64,000 bases of DNA from Scleroderma bovista (GCA_037178675.1 JAYMGJ010000545.1:1-64000); one strand, 5' to 3'; positions 32,390 to 43,375 are shown, counted from the stretch's first letter. Program-made: numbers and translations. Notes: generated by a model from the letters alone, not told the origin.

Positions 32390-33286
32390 CACAGCAAGGA
32401 AAAGTGTATGTCTGCAGGTTAAACTGTAGATAGATATCTGTAGGTTGTCCTGAAAACCTGAAGTGTGGGTTAAAAAAGGAGAGCATAATGTGGGGTGTGA
32501 TATGATATAAACATTGGGCATGAATTCTCACTACCAGTGTTTCTAATTAAAGTGTGCTACAACAGTGATGTACTACAACCATCCAAGTCAATGCAGTTGA
32601 ACCACCGTTGGATTGACAATCAACCTGGGTTCAAATTGGTGGTGAACTTTTGGACAGCTTCTTTCCCCATATAGAATTTTTATGTCAGAGGATCATGCTT
32701 CGGGCAGAGGAATTAAATACAAGACCAACAGTAGCCCTTGCACCATTACTGCTTATGCTGCTTGTCTTTAGAGAAATTGCAGTATAATGGTACCATACAT
32801 GATCAGAAATGTGAGGAGGAAAAGTAATGCTTACATTGAAATTTCTCTCTTCAAGCTACTCTTCATATATGGCAGGCTGACATTGATGCCAATGGTCCTG
32901 TGGCATAGTGGTTAATGTTGCTGGTGTGCTATTGAGCTGTGTCTTGTGTTTGATTCCTGCAGTGTCCTATTTTTTTGCCTTATTTTCTCTGACATAAAAA
33001 TTCTATATGGGGAAAGAAGCTGTCCAAAAGTTTGCCACCAATTTGAACCCAGGTTGATTGTCAATCCAACCAGTGGTTCAAACTGCACTGACTTGGATAG
33101 TTGTAGTACATCACTGTGGTAGCACACTTTAATTAGAAACACTGGTAGCGAGAATTCATGCCCAATGTTTATATCATATCGCATCCCACATTATGCTCCC
33201 CCTTTTTAACCCACACTTCAGGTTTGCAATACCCTACATATACCTATCTATGTTTAACCTGCAGACATCCACTTTTCCTTGTTGTG
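32390..33286. mobile_element. 897-bp Tc1/mariner-like MITE with about 300-bp TIRs
   Basis: Ends CACAGCAAGGAAAAGTG and its inverse CACTTTTCCTTGTTGTG are flanked by TA (32388-32389 and 33287-33288). Arms 32390-32691 and 32988-33286 are inverted copies with few differences. The unoccupied site CTACTGTATAGTGC is present in the CopB LTRs at 24560 and 27070, proving insertion at a TA dinucleotide, the Tc1/mariner target. No transposase. The centre holds a tRNA-like segment. Confidence 0.85.
32894..32966 (+). other. tRNA-like segment inside the MITE
   Basis: A-box-like TGGCATAGTGG (32901-32911) and B-box-like TGTTTGATTCC (32947-32957) at normal tRNA spacing. A degenerate inverted partner lies near 32715-32775 (B-box-like complement GGAATTAAATACAA). 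Stems pair poorly, so this is not a functional tRNA. Confidence 0.45.
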
Positions 33287-33493
33287 TAGTGCGATGTATG
33301 CTTATGTAAGTATATAAACAAACCATAACAGTCTGTCTATCTCCAACACAAAGTGCTGTATATCTGTCGCTATTTAATTGGAACACCTACATACTCCCTA
33401 GTATACAATGGTGGATCCGGTGCTGGCCTGATTGCATGCATGGACTCAGATTGGGGATCAGACCCTACCTCTCACCTCTTGCAGACAGGTTTC

Positions 33494-33641
33494 TGTTGAA
33501 ACTCCTATTTTTTCACTACCATTCCTTAGGCTTACTGATAGTTTCCTTATTCGTATGGCGAGTATCATTACATAAGCACAGACTATTTTTCATCCACTCG
33601 GGATTCTTTTCACCTCAGTGTTCGAAGATGAAGCACTGAGG
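33494..33641 (+). mobile_element. LTR fragment of a third Copia-like family (CopC)
   Basis: TGTTGAAACTCCTAT start, GGCTTACTGATAGTTTCC, and the hairpin CCTCAGTG..CACTGAGG (33613-33641). The reverse copy is at 62701-62849. A short repeat of its tail (GTGTTCAAAGATGAAGCACT) lies at 33721-33740. Confidence 0.6.
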
Positions 33642-33807
33642 TAAGGCACATACTCACATTCATTTAGTTACTCAGTACTAACCTACTTAGCTTATAGCCT
33701 CTGTCTAGGTTAGTTACATAGTGTTCAAAGATGAAGCACTGAGCTTATAGCCTCTGTCTAGTTCCCTGTGCAACCCAGCTAACAAAAGTTTCTACCTGAA
33801 ACTTGCA

Positions 33808-34197
33808 GATGGCTTGATCAGTTGGACTTCTTGTGCGCAGAAGACTATTGCATACTCGTCTACTGAGGCCAAATACATGGCTTTGAGTGATTGCGCTCGC
33901 CAAGTTACCTGGATTCGAAGTTTGCTTGGTGAGCTTGGCTATAAGCTGAAAGCTATCCCAATTTGCAGTGATAATCAGGGGTCCATATTCATGGCATCTG
34001 TAACGGAGCCTTGCTCCAAGCACATGGACATCCACTACCACTGAATCCGTGAGTCAGTTGTGAAAGGTAATGTGGAACTATTCTTTATTGATGGTGCTGA
34101 GAATCCTGCTGATCTGCTCACCAAGAACTTACCCTGTGAGAAATTCACAAAGTTCAGAGCTCAACTAGGCTTACAGTTTCCCTCTGGCAGCATCTAG
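33808..34197 (+). pseudogene. Copia RNase H, C-terminal fragment
   Basis: Encodes WTSCAQKTIAYSSTEAKYMA, WIRSLLGELG, ICSDNQGS, then HMDIHYH followed by TGA (34042-34044), then IRESVVKG and NPADLLTKNL to a stop at 34195-34197. STEAKY, SDNQ and ADLLTK are the classic Copia RNase H end. The upstream pol is absent. A purine tract (AGTGAGGGGGAG) and the CopA LTR follow directly, so this is the 3' end of a Copia element. Confidence 0.85.
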
Positions 34198-34243
34198 TGC
34201 CTTATTCGCTGAAGTGCTCTATGTGCAGCACAGTGAGGGGGAG

Positions 34244-35198
34244 TGTTGAAGTCGCACATGCACCCGGCATAAACCGTCAATGAAGTGCACACAAGACTGC
34301 GACCCATATTAGTGTAGACTTAGTAATAGTCCTCTTTAGAGTAGATGTTACATGTCACAGTCACACGTCACACTATTTGTTGTATATAAACAGTGTTCAT
34401 CGCTTATATAATATAACAGCTCTTGACCAGCTACTGCTACTGTCTCTGGTTGTGCACCCAACAGGTGAGTTGGAGTAGCAGTTCCTCTATGTCTGTCATG
34501 ACCGTGTGACGCCTCGTGACTCCGCAAGGCCTCTAGTCTGTTGTAAACTAAAGTCCGATCGTAATCGCACACCTCCGACGCTACATATCCATCTCCGCTC
34601 CGACAATTGACGCTCTGTCTCCTTTTAGTATATAGTTCCGCGTCTACGCCTCCAGTTATTGTATGCCTCCGTTCCGTTTCTGTTCCTGTTCCCTTTGTTC
34701 CCATTTTAGATTAGATAACGATTACTAATAGCTGTGATCCGTTAACCTTTTGATCCGTTACGCTTATCACTGACCTCCGTTCCGTGTATGTTACTCATCC
34801 GTTTGTCATCCGCAGACTCTTACCTACATCTCCGCTATGTTTCTCCCTGCTTCTCGGTTACTGTACATTCCCAATGTAAAGTATAAGTACTCTGCACGCT
34901 GAGGAAATTGTCCCTCAGTTCGAATATCAGCTTGAATACCTCCCGCGAACTCTCCTCTGTCCCCTCTGCCTTCTGGCAAACCCGACCTTCGTTGGACCTC
35001 CGTCTCTCCATTCCTTAGTCCTCCGAAATACGAGGACGCAGGTATCGCAAGGGCGCAGCACATACGCTGAAGCCAAGTCCTCAAACACTTCCGCATCTCC
35101 TCCGCCTGTCGTCGACAACCCTTCGTACTTATCTCCGTTCTCGTCGGAGTTCGTCGGAGGAAACGATTCTGACAATGTCTATAGGTATTGCTTCAACA
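34244..35198 (+). mobile_element. CopA Copia LTR split by a solo LTR
   Basis: TGTTGAAG..CTTCAACA ends (perfect 8-bp inverted). It follows the polypurine tract of the RNase H fragment, so it is that element's 3' LTR; it is also followed by a Copia leader and gag start (35199 onward), so it could equally be read as a 5' LTR of a second element. Without the nested insert it matches the solo LTR at 24149-24436. Confidence 0.8.
34494..35174 (+). mobile_element. 681-bp solo LTR nested in the CopA LTR
   Basis: TGTCATGACC..ATTCTGACA with TGTCA/TGACA inverted ends and perfect 5-bp duplication ATGTC (34489-34493 and 35175-35179). The unoccupied CopA site is CTCTATGTATATAGG (reverse of about 24160-24175). 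A TATAAGTACTCTG block at 34882 resembles that of the Family-1 LTR, suggesting another gypsy family (orientation plus). Confidence 0.85.
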
Positions 35199-35386
35199 GT
35201 AGCTTGAACATCTACTGAGGTTACTACGGGGTTACCAACATCCTACTACAGCTTCTGTCCTCTAGGTCCACTGCAGCAACCCCCAACACACTTTTTTCAA
35301 GAGGTTATGAGCCCCACTCTTGCCTGAAGGAAGAAGCAGACTTGTGGAAAACAGGATTTACCGTTACCTCGAAACAATCAAGTGAA

Positions 35387-35912
35387 ATGGTCCTTGAACT
35401 CCCTGGACTCGCGTGAGAAAATCAAAACTGGAAAATTTACCACACGCATATCCTTGATAGTGCAGCCACAGAAGGTGTAGTCAGCCACCTCACAGGTGCA
35501 GCACCAAAACCAGTCAATTCCTGTGAACTTGAAGCATGGAACCAGTCCAATGCAGTGGCTAAGTACATTATACTTGAAGTGATTACAGATTCTCTTCTTG
35601 AGTGACTCGTGCACCATGAGCTTGCCCACACTCTCTTCAGCCACCTCGCAGCCATCTTTGGCAACCTCAAACCCATAGCTCTTGAGACTCCAGTGGAACA
35701 GAGTGACCAAGACGAGCCTCTCTGCGAGGACTTGCACCTCAAGTCGGATGGTGCTGACTCAGCACACACCACAGAAATTGTCAAAGGAAAAGACGTTGAA
35801 GGAGCCGGCGCAGCCGTGTGTGTTGCGCACGACACAGATCAACTATAGTACTAGTCTACCATCCGAGCTCAAAATGACCCAAATCCATGACGAAAAGCCC
35901 AGCGGCACCACA
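35387..35912 (+). pseudogene. Copia-type gag remnant, first segment
   Basis: ATG at 35387 after a leader containing GGTTATGAGCCC. The frame reads MVLELPGLA then a TGA, NQNWKIYHT, a stretch through EGVVSHLTG and VAKYIILEVITDSLLE, another stop, then HHELAHTLFSHLAAIFGN and an acidic C-terminal part (35609-35848). LxxxxQNWKIY is the Copia gag signature. It is interrupted at 35912 by a MITE. Confidence 0.6.
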
Positions 35913-36636
35913 CACTGCAAGCATTTCTCAATGTTTCATGACAAAACATTGTAAAAAAATAGAAGAAAGTGATACTCTTTTATTTACAATTTTGTTTAAC
36001 AAAAAAGACAAATATCATACAGCATCATTTTCATCATTTTTTGTGTCAAAACATGATTTGAGATCATTTCTTATGTTGGGAATAAAAAAAAATTTAACCT
36101 TTTTCTTCTGCCTGTTCCTTGCAAAACAAATAAAGGAAAAACAATGTAACTTTTCTCACAGCAAGCATTTTCAATTTTCTGGAGTGAAAAATTGAATCAA
36201 AAGATATTCTATTCTGTAAAAATAAATGTTTAGGAAACATGCTATATATTTTTGGTTATAACACTCTAGCCAGCCAATCAGCATCCAGGAACAACCATGT
36301 TTCTTGAAGAAAAATTTGTTGTTTTCTTTCAACATGTTCTGAAGAACAATATGGTATCTTATTTCTAATGAAACATGCCAAAATGCTTACTATGAGAAAA
36401 GTTACATTGTCATTTATTTATTTGTTTTGCAAGGAACAGGCAGAAGAAAAAGGTTAAATTTTTTATATTCCCAATATAAGAAATAATCTTAAATCATGTT
36501 TTGACACAAAAATGACAAAAATGATGCTGTATGATATTTGTCTTTTTTGTTAAACAAAATTGTAAATAAAAGAGTATCACTTTCTTCTATTTTTTTACAA
36601 TGTTTTGTCATGAAACATTGAAAAATGCTTGCAGTG
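35913..36636. mobile_element. 724-bp palindromic MITE (PIF/Harbinger-like)
   Basis: CACTGCAAGCATTTCTC..GAAAAATGCTTGCAGTG with ACA on both sides (35910-35912 and 36637-36639), a 3-bp duplication. The arms are inverted copies for about 270 bases. Same family as 12360-16071 and 47028-47748. It sits inside the Copia gag remnant. Confidence 0.85.
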
Positions 36637-36720
36637 ACAGTAATTACTGTAACTACTGTCCCAAAATAAGGGATTTGCTGATGACTGACAATAGCAACCT
36701 CAGCAACAATGCCGATGACC
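36637..36720 (+). pseudogene. Copia gag remnant, short middle segment
   Basis: An 84-base stretch of Asn-coding-rich sequence between the MITE and Gypsy-1; it appears to continue at 45229 after Gypsy-1. Confidence 0.3.
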
Positions 36721-37357
36721 TGTTACGACCATGTCCAACTCCGGATCATATCCGGTTACTCCGGTCACATCGCAGTCCTACAGCTCAACTCCGGTTGTTC
36801 TCAGTTACTCTGGTCAATGGTCGCGCAGATAACCTTCCGCTAACTACGACCCTTGGTCTAGCCCGCATACAGTCTTTACCACACTTGCCCATCTACCCTG
36901 CCTTGACGTGAGTTCTCCATGAACTCGTTATATCTCATACCTTGTAGTATTTTCACCGGACCTGTTTTATTTTCATCGGACCTGACTTTATTTTCGTCGG
37001 ACCTGGTCTATCCCTTACTCCGGTCGTCCTTTGTCCGCCATTAGGCTGTTTACTTGTCACCGTATATACTCGTCCCTAGTTTGCACTTAGTATAAGTACT
37101 CTGTAGATTATCCTGTACTCCTCAGTCTGAAATCAACTATAGTCACTACTCCTGTCCCTGTCTCTGTCTCCATCTCCGTCATCGTCACCTTGACTGGAAC
37201 CTACGCAAGGGATCAACGCACTTTGTCCTTGTCGTTGAATCCAAGTGGTCACCAACTCTGGCCAGACTATCCCTTGTCCAGCCCTCTGCCCTCCTCCTTC
37301 GTCCGCCTTCGTCCGGACTTGACCAGACCCCCTACCAGAGTAGACCTGGACTTGACA
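36721..37357 (+). repeat. Gypsy-1 5' LTR
   Basis: TGTTACGACCATGTCC to GACTTGACA, 637 bp. Two TATA-like boxes (TATATACTC near 37064 and TATAAGT at 37091-37097), then AGTCTGAAAT at 37124-37133. Confidence 0.92.
37124..37133 (+). promoter_or_regulatory. Putative transcript 5' end / self-primer
   Basis: AGTCTGAAAT lies 33 bases downstream of TATAAGT, where transcription should start, and is the exact reverse complement of ATTTCAGACT at 37360-37369. In Tf1 the first bases of the RNA fold onto the primer-binding site to prime reverse transcription; the same arrangement is inferred here. Confidence 0.6.
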
Positions 37358-37359
37358 GT

Positions 37360-37369
37360 ATTTCAGACT
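37360..37369 (+). promoter_or_regulatory. Putative primer-binding site, self-primed
   Basis: ATTTCAGACT, two bases after the 5' LTR. It does not start with TGG as a site for a tRNA 3' end would, but pairs over 10 bases with the LTR sequence at 37124-37133. Conserved at 50721-50730 in the second element. Confidence 0.6.
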
Positions 37370-37427
37370 CACACTTGTGTGGGTTCACTGTTTCCATACC
37401 TCATACGCAAACTATTCTCCATCTCTT

Positions 37428-38396
37428 ATGACTATGACTACGCGCTCTCGCGCTCATACCACTGCAGCACTTGCTGAGGAAGCAGGTGCAGTAGACGACC
37501 TCCATCTCTCTGCCGCCCAACAAGCCCTGTCTAACCGCAGGCAACCTCTGGCTTCCGTTAGCCAATTCTGGAGCTTTACAGCTCGCAACCCAGCAGCGTC
37601 TTTGACTCCGCGTCGAGATGCTGCGTCCCAGAGCCTTCGTGGTTCTGTGGACTTTGGTCACCATGAATCCGTTTCTGGTGATCAATTCCCCTACCGTCGC
37701 GACCCCACTCTGGACCGTCGCGAACCTGCCCGTCACCAGTGGTTTGGCCCTGAGGACGGACCCAGAGCTGATCTGGATGACCCCGGAGATGGCGACAACA
37801 ATGACGACAATGACAATGACGACTTCGTTGATGCAATGGACGAGCTAGACCCTGGTCTAGCTGTTTTCCAAAATTTAGCAATCGCTGTCAATCGCCTCTC
37901 CCGCTCCTCCCGCCGGACCAATGACGCCTCTTCCTCCCGTGCCAAAGTCCATGAACCGGACACCTTCGACAGTACAGACCCAAAAAAGCTCAGGACCTTC
38001 TTGGTCCAGTGTGAGCTCTGCTTCCAGGACCGTGCCAAAGTGTTCCGCCTAGATAGGGCTAAGGTAACATTTGCCCAGTCCTATCTCAAAGGTATGACGT
38101 TGGAGTGGTTCGAACCGGACCTCCTCAACTCCGGTGATCTGGCTGACCGCCCACTTTGGATGGACAGTTGGGTCCATTTCGTCGCTGAACTCCAGAGTAC
38201 CTTTGGTCCTCACGACCCCATTGCTGATGCTGAACATCAGCTCGAGCATCTCCGGATGAAGGATGCTCACCGCGTTACGCGGTATATAGTAGACTTCAAC
38301 CGACTCGCCTCACAGGTCCAGGACTACGGGGATGGCGCGCTCCGCCGCCTGTTTTACTCTGGTCTCCCAGATCGTCTCAAGGATGAAATTGCTTGA
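37428..38396 (+). pseudogene. Gypsy-1 gag, N-terminal part ending at a nonsense codon
   Basis: I choose ATG 37428 (MTMTTRSRAHTTA), conserved at 50788 in the second element; an upstream ATG at 37377 is not. About 322 codons: a disordered N-terminus, an acidic linker (DDNDNDDFVDAMDELD), then a capsid-like core with LRTFLVQCELCFQD, WFEPDLLNSGD, FVAELQSTFGPHDP and RVTRYIVDFNRLASQV. The frame ends at TGA 38394-38396 where the second element has CGA. Gag forms the particle that carries the RNA. The remaining gag is cut by the solo LTR at 38468. Confidence 0.85.
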
Positions 38397-38467
38397 GTCG
38401 GGAAACCCCTGACTCTGCATGGGTTGAGGGCTCTTTGCCAAGAGATCAACGCACACTATTGGGAGTG

Positions 38468-39098
38468 TGTCAAGTCCGGGTCTACTCCGGTAGGAAGTCC
38501 GGTCAAGTCCGGATGAAAACAGATGAGGGCAGAGGTCAGAGGTTTGGGCAGAGGTTAGCCCGGGCCGGAGTTGCGACCGATTGGATTCAACGACAAGGAC
38601 AACGAGTGTTGATCCCTTGCGTAGGTTCCGGTCAGGTGGAGATGGAGACGGAGACAGACAAGGGGACAGGAGTAGTAACTTAGATGATTTCAGACTGAGG
38701 TATACAAGGTAAACTAGAGGGTACTTATACTAAGTAGAAACTAGGGTCGAGTACATACGGTGACAAGTAAACAACCTAATAGCGGACAAGGGACGACCGG
38801 AGTTAGGACTAGGTCAGGTCCGGTGAAAATAAAGTCAGGACCGGGTAAAATAAATCAGGTCCAGTGAAAAAGCTACAAGGTATAGGATATATCGAGTTCA
38901 CGGAGAACTCACGTCAAGGCAGGGTAGACGGCGAGGTGTAGTAAGAGCGAATGGAGTATAGACCAAGGGTCGTAGTTAGCGGAAGGTTATCTGCGCGACC
39001 GTTGACCGGAGTAACTGAGAACGACCGGAGTTGAGCTGTAGGCCTGCGATGTGACCGGAGTAACCAGATATGGTCTGGAATTGGACATGGTCGTAACA
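38468..39098 (-). mobile_element. Family-1 solo LTR inside Gypsy-1 gag
   Basis: Reverse-oriented TGTCAAGTCCGG..CATGGTCGTAACA, 631 bp, with perfect 5-bp duplication GAGTG (38463-38467 and 39099-39103). The second element shows the unoccupied site GGGAGCGCAAAG at about 51825. A member of the same family therefore jumped into Gypsy-1 and later collapsed to a solo LTR. Confidence 0.92.
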
Positions 39099-39103
39099 GA
39101 GTG

Positions 39104-42100
39104 CAAAGACGAGATCTCTTGCACGACGAAGAGTCAGCCCACCTTGTCCACAACCAAGTCCTCCAACTCCGGAGGCAACTCATCCAACTCCGGTCAGGAG
39201 AAATCCAAGACTGGAAACTCCTCCAGCTCTGCCAACCCCTCTGGCTCATCTAAAATGACCAGCAACCAGTCCTCCTCCGGTTCCAGACCGGACTTAACCA
39301 ACAAGCTTGGTAAGGATGGGAAGCTGACTGCTGACGAGCGCAAAAGGCGCCTGGACAATAACCTCTGCATGTTCTGCAGAGGCACCGGTCATTTCGCGGA
39401 CAACTGTCCAAAGAAGACCAAAAAGGCCAAGGCTCGTGCTGCGGCCATCTCTGCTGAGTCCGGTAAGACGGACTCCAACTTGGGTGCCAACTCCGAGTCA
39501 AAAAAAAGAGTAAGCAGCTCCCGGCCCTCCACACAACCGGCGAGCTGCATTGACTCCGGAAGTGCACCCAAGGAGGCCCGCCTCAACGTGTCCACTCTCT
39601 TAGATCCTAATTCCCTTATGCCTCATGTTCTCCTTTTGTCTTACGATTTACCAGAACTTCGTGTGCTTGTGGACTCCGGTTCCACACACTGTTTTGTAGA
39701 TACCCAATATGCTCTCGGACACTCTCTCTCCACTTACTCCGTTCCCCCAATTGTACTCCAGCTCTTTGACGGTACCTCGAATTTTGTAATTACTCAAGCC
39801 GTCGATCTATCAGTGAAATTTCCCGCATCTGGTGATGTCACCCCTATGACCTTCTACCTCACTCCGTTAGACTCTGAATGCTCGATTGTCCTTGGACATA
39901 ACTGGCTCACCCGCTACAATCTGTTGATTGACTGGGTACTGAGCAGTTTAACTTTCCGGACCCCTGCACCAAGTTTGCTAGCGCCCCCGTTGACCCCCTC
40001 TCCGGTTCAGTCCGGTAACCCTGTCTCCGGCCTCTCTGGCCAATCTGACCCCGGCCTCACGCCATCTGTTGACACTCCGGTTTGCACCCCTCCGCACATC
40101 TCTCTGATAAATGCAGCCGCATTCGTGCGTGCGTGCAAATTAGAGGGATCCACCAAATACCAACTTCAGCTGCGTCCTTCTGACACAGCAAGAGCTCGTT
40201 CTTCCTCCGCCTCTACTCCGCCGGACTTGGACATTGTCCCTCCGGAGTATCGCGATTATGCGGATGTGTTCAGCAAGGCAAAGGCCTCTGAACTTCCCCC
40301 ACATCGCGACTACGGCTTGAAGATCGACCTCGAAGAAGGTACCTCCCCTCCTCTGGGAACTCTCTACTCACTGTCTCCGGTTGAGCTCTCCGCTCTCCGG
40401 ACTTTCATTGACGAGAATCTTAATACAAGTTTCATCCATCCTACCGCCTCCTCCCACACTGCTCCGGTCCTCTTTGTAAAAAAGAAGGACGGCTCAGTCC
40501 GCCTCTGCGTTGACTTCCGAGGCCTAAACAAAATCACTAAAAAGGATCGCTACCCGCTCCCCCTAATCTCTGACCTATTAGACTCTCCCAGCCATGCTAA
40601 GATCTATTCAAAGATCGACCTCCGGCACGCGTACCATCTAGTCCGGATTGCTCCGGGCGATGAATGGAAGACCACCTTCCGTATGCGCTATGGGTCTTAC
40701 GAGTGGTTAGTAATGCCCTTTGGCCTCACTAACACCCCTGCAGCATTCCAGCGCTTTGTCAACACGATCTTTGCTGACATGCTGGATGTCTGCGTCGTCG
40801 TGTACCTCGACGACATCCTCATCTACTCCGAGGATATGGAGTCCCACCAGCAGCACGTCCGGGAAGTTCTCCGCCGACTCCGGTTACATGGCCTCTTCGC
40901 CAAACCGGAGAAATGTGAGTTCCACTCGGACTCGGTAGAGTACCTTGGCTATCGCCTCTCTCCGGACGGTTTAACAATGTCTCCGGACAAGATCCAAACC
41001 ATCTCCGACTGGCCTGAACCTCGAAAGGTGAAGGACATCCAGTCCTTCCTGGGCTTTGCCAATTTCTACCGCCGGTTCATATTCAACTACTCTGACATTG
41101 TGGTCCCTCTTACCCGGCTCACCCGGAAAGACGCTCCTTGGAACTTCTCTGAGGACTGTCGATGTTCCTTCAACGCTCTCAAGCATGCCTTCACCACTGC
41201 GCCCATCCTCACCCATTTCATTCCGGATACCCCTATCATCGTGGAAACTGACGCCTCCGACTACGCTGTCGCTGGTATCTTGTCTATTACTTGCGCCGAC
41301 GGAGAGATTCGTCCGGTCGCATACTACTCCCGGACCTTGACTGCTCCAGAGTTGAACTATGACACCCACGATAAAGAACTCCTTGCCATCTTCGAGGCAT
41401 TCCGGAACTGGTGTCACTACCTTGAAGGCTCTGCCTCTCCTATAGACGTTGTCATGGACCACAAGAATCTCGAGTACTTCTCAACTTCAAAAGTACTCTC
41501 CTGCCGGCAAGCCCGGTGGTCTGAGTTTTTATCACAGTTTAATCTTGTCATTCGCTTCCGCCCTGGTAAGCTCGGTGCCAAGCCTGACGCTCTCACTAGA
41601 CGATGGGACGTCTACCCCAAAGAGGGGGATAGTGGCTACGCCCGGGTTAACCCCCAAAACCTTAGGCCGGTGTTCACTCAAGAACAACTCTCTAACTCTC
41701 TTCGCGCTACTTACCTAGAGTTTCCAGTTCTCCATGCAGCCGCAATCATGGACGTGGAAACACTCCATAGCGACATCCTGTCCGCACTACCCTCTGATCC
41801 CATTGCCCAGATCCACCTCGCAGATCCACCGGACTCTCGCTGGTCCACCAACGAGGCTGGATTCCTTCGACTAGATGGTTGTATATACGTACCGGACTTG
41901 GACGACCTCCGTCTCCAGGTTCTCCGGTATCGACACGATCACCCACTCGCTGGTCACTTTGGGCAAAACCGGACTCTAGAACTAATCCGGCGTGAATATA
42001 CTTGGCCCGGTCTCAGGACCTTCGTCAAAGACTATGTCCGGTCCTGTACCTCCTGCACAAGAGCTAAGACACCATGCCATAGGCCCTACGGGTTGCTGAA

Positions 42101-43223
42101 ACAGCTCCCTGTACTGGAGAAGCCTTGGAACTCCATCTCAATGGACTTCATAGAGCAACTCCCTTCATCTACTGGCTTTACCGCCATCCTGGTCGTGGTA
42201 GACAGGCTTTCTAAACAAGCCATTTTCATCCCTACTCATGACACCATCACTAGCCCGGAGCTTGCAAAACTCTTCCTGCTCCATGTATTCTCCAAGCACG
42301 GTGTTCCCGCCCACGTCACCTCAGATCGCGGTACAGAGTTTGTCTCTCACTTCTTCCGGTCACTCGGAAAGGCCCTCGACATGCACCTCCACTTCACCTC
42401 CGGTTACCACCCGGAGGGCGATGGCCAGACAGAGCGGTCTAACCAGACACTGGAACAGTACCTCCGGATCTACTGCAACTACCAGCAGGACAACTGGGCA
42501 GACTTACTCCCACTGGCGGAGTTCGCATACAACAATGCACCTAGTGCTACCACCGGAGTCTCTCCGTTCTTTGCTAACAAGGGCTACCACCCTAACATCT
42601 CTGTCTACCCAGAACATGACATGACTTCAGCTCGGGCTCGTGACTACGCAGTCGACCTTGAGTTGCTGCATCAATACCTTCGAGAAGAAATGGCCAACGC
42701 GCAACTTGGCTACCAAGGTCCGGCTGATGCCAAACATACTCCGGCACCGGACTTCAAAGTAGGCGATCAAGTATACGTGAAAGCCAAATACTTCCAGTCT
42801 ACTCGACCATCCAAAAAGCTATCAGAAAAGAATCTTGGGCCCTACACTATCATAGCACAAGTAGGCTCTCTCTCTTTTATGCTACGCCTTCCAGATTCCA
42901 TGCGCGCCGTTCACCCCGTCTTCCACGTCTCCCAACTCGAACTGGCCATACCCAACACTATACCGGACCGGATACAGCCTCCTCCACCACCAGTCGAGAT
43001 AGATGGTGAACCGGAGTTCGAGATCTCTGAGATCCTCGACTCCAAGGTTGACCGTCGACGAAAATTGTGCAAACTGCTGTACTTGGTATGTTGGTCCGGT
43101 TACGAGGGAACTGACGAAGAAACCTCTTGGCTACTCGCCACTGAGCTAGGCAACGCTACGGAATTACTCGAAGACTACCATGTCTGGTACCCGGACAAAC
43201 CCGGACCACTCGCGTCCATGTAG
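39104..43223 (+). CDS. Gypsy-1 gag C-terminus and pol (PR-RT-RH-IN-chromodomain)
   Basis: The open frame continues from gag after the solo LTR. Zinc knuckle CMFCRGTGHFADNC (C-X2-C-X4-H-X4-C, 39366-39407); an eight-A run (39500-39507) that leaves gag and pol in one frame here; aspartic protease VDSGSTHCFVD (about 39670); RT with FVKKKDGSVRLCVDFRGLNK and YLDDILIYS (YLDD 40803-40814); RNase H with ETDASDYAVAG and YDTHDKELLAI; integrase with H-H-C-C (about 41937-42060) and D-D-E (SMDFIEQL, SDRGTEF, GDGQTERSN); GPY motif (about 42840); chromodomain ending in YLVCWSGYEGTDEETSW (43010-43190). No stop inside. The chromodomain likely steers integration to heterochromatin. Confidence 0.92.
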
Positions 43224-43375
43224 TAATACTCTCGTCTCCGTTTCTCTCTTATCTGTCTCTCCTTCTCTGTTTCATTTTGTCTGGTAATATCACTCACTAA
43301 ACTCAGGTCACTTTTCTTTATAAACAAAAAGTAAAACTAATTTACATTCTATTTACAAAGTCCAGACCGGACCAC

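Larger units (their letters stand above)
32262..33348 (-). mobile_element. CopB LTR split by a MITE
   Basis: Reading minus: TGTTGGAGATAG start (33348) to a TATATCA end (32262), with the CTCAGTAG hairpin at 32336-32364. Removing 32390-33286 and one TA leaves about 190 bp like the sisters at 24442 and 26990. It is the likely 5' LTR of the Copia remnant at 29584-32090. Confidence 0.6.

Noticed and set aside
39051..39103. Start of the long Gypsy-1 pol ORF at an ATG at 39051
   Set aside because: This ATG lies inside the solo LTR (38468-39098); the real frame is the continuation of gag after the GAGTG duplication.
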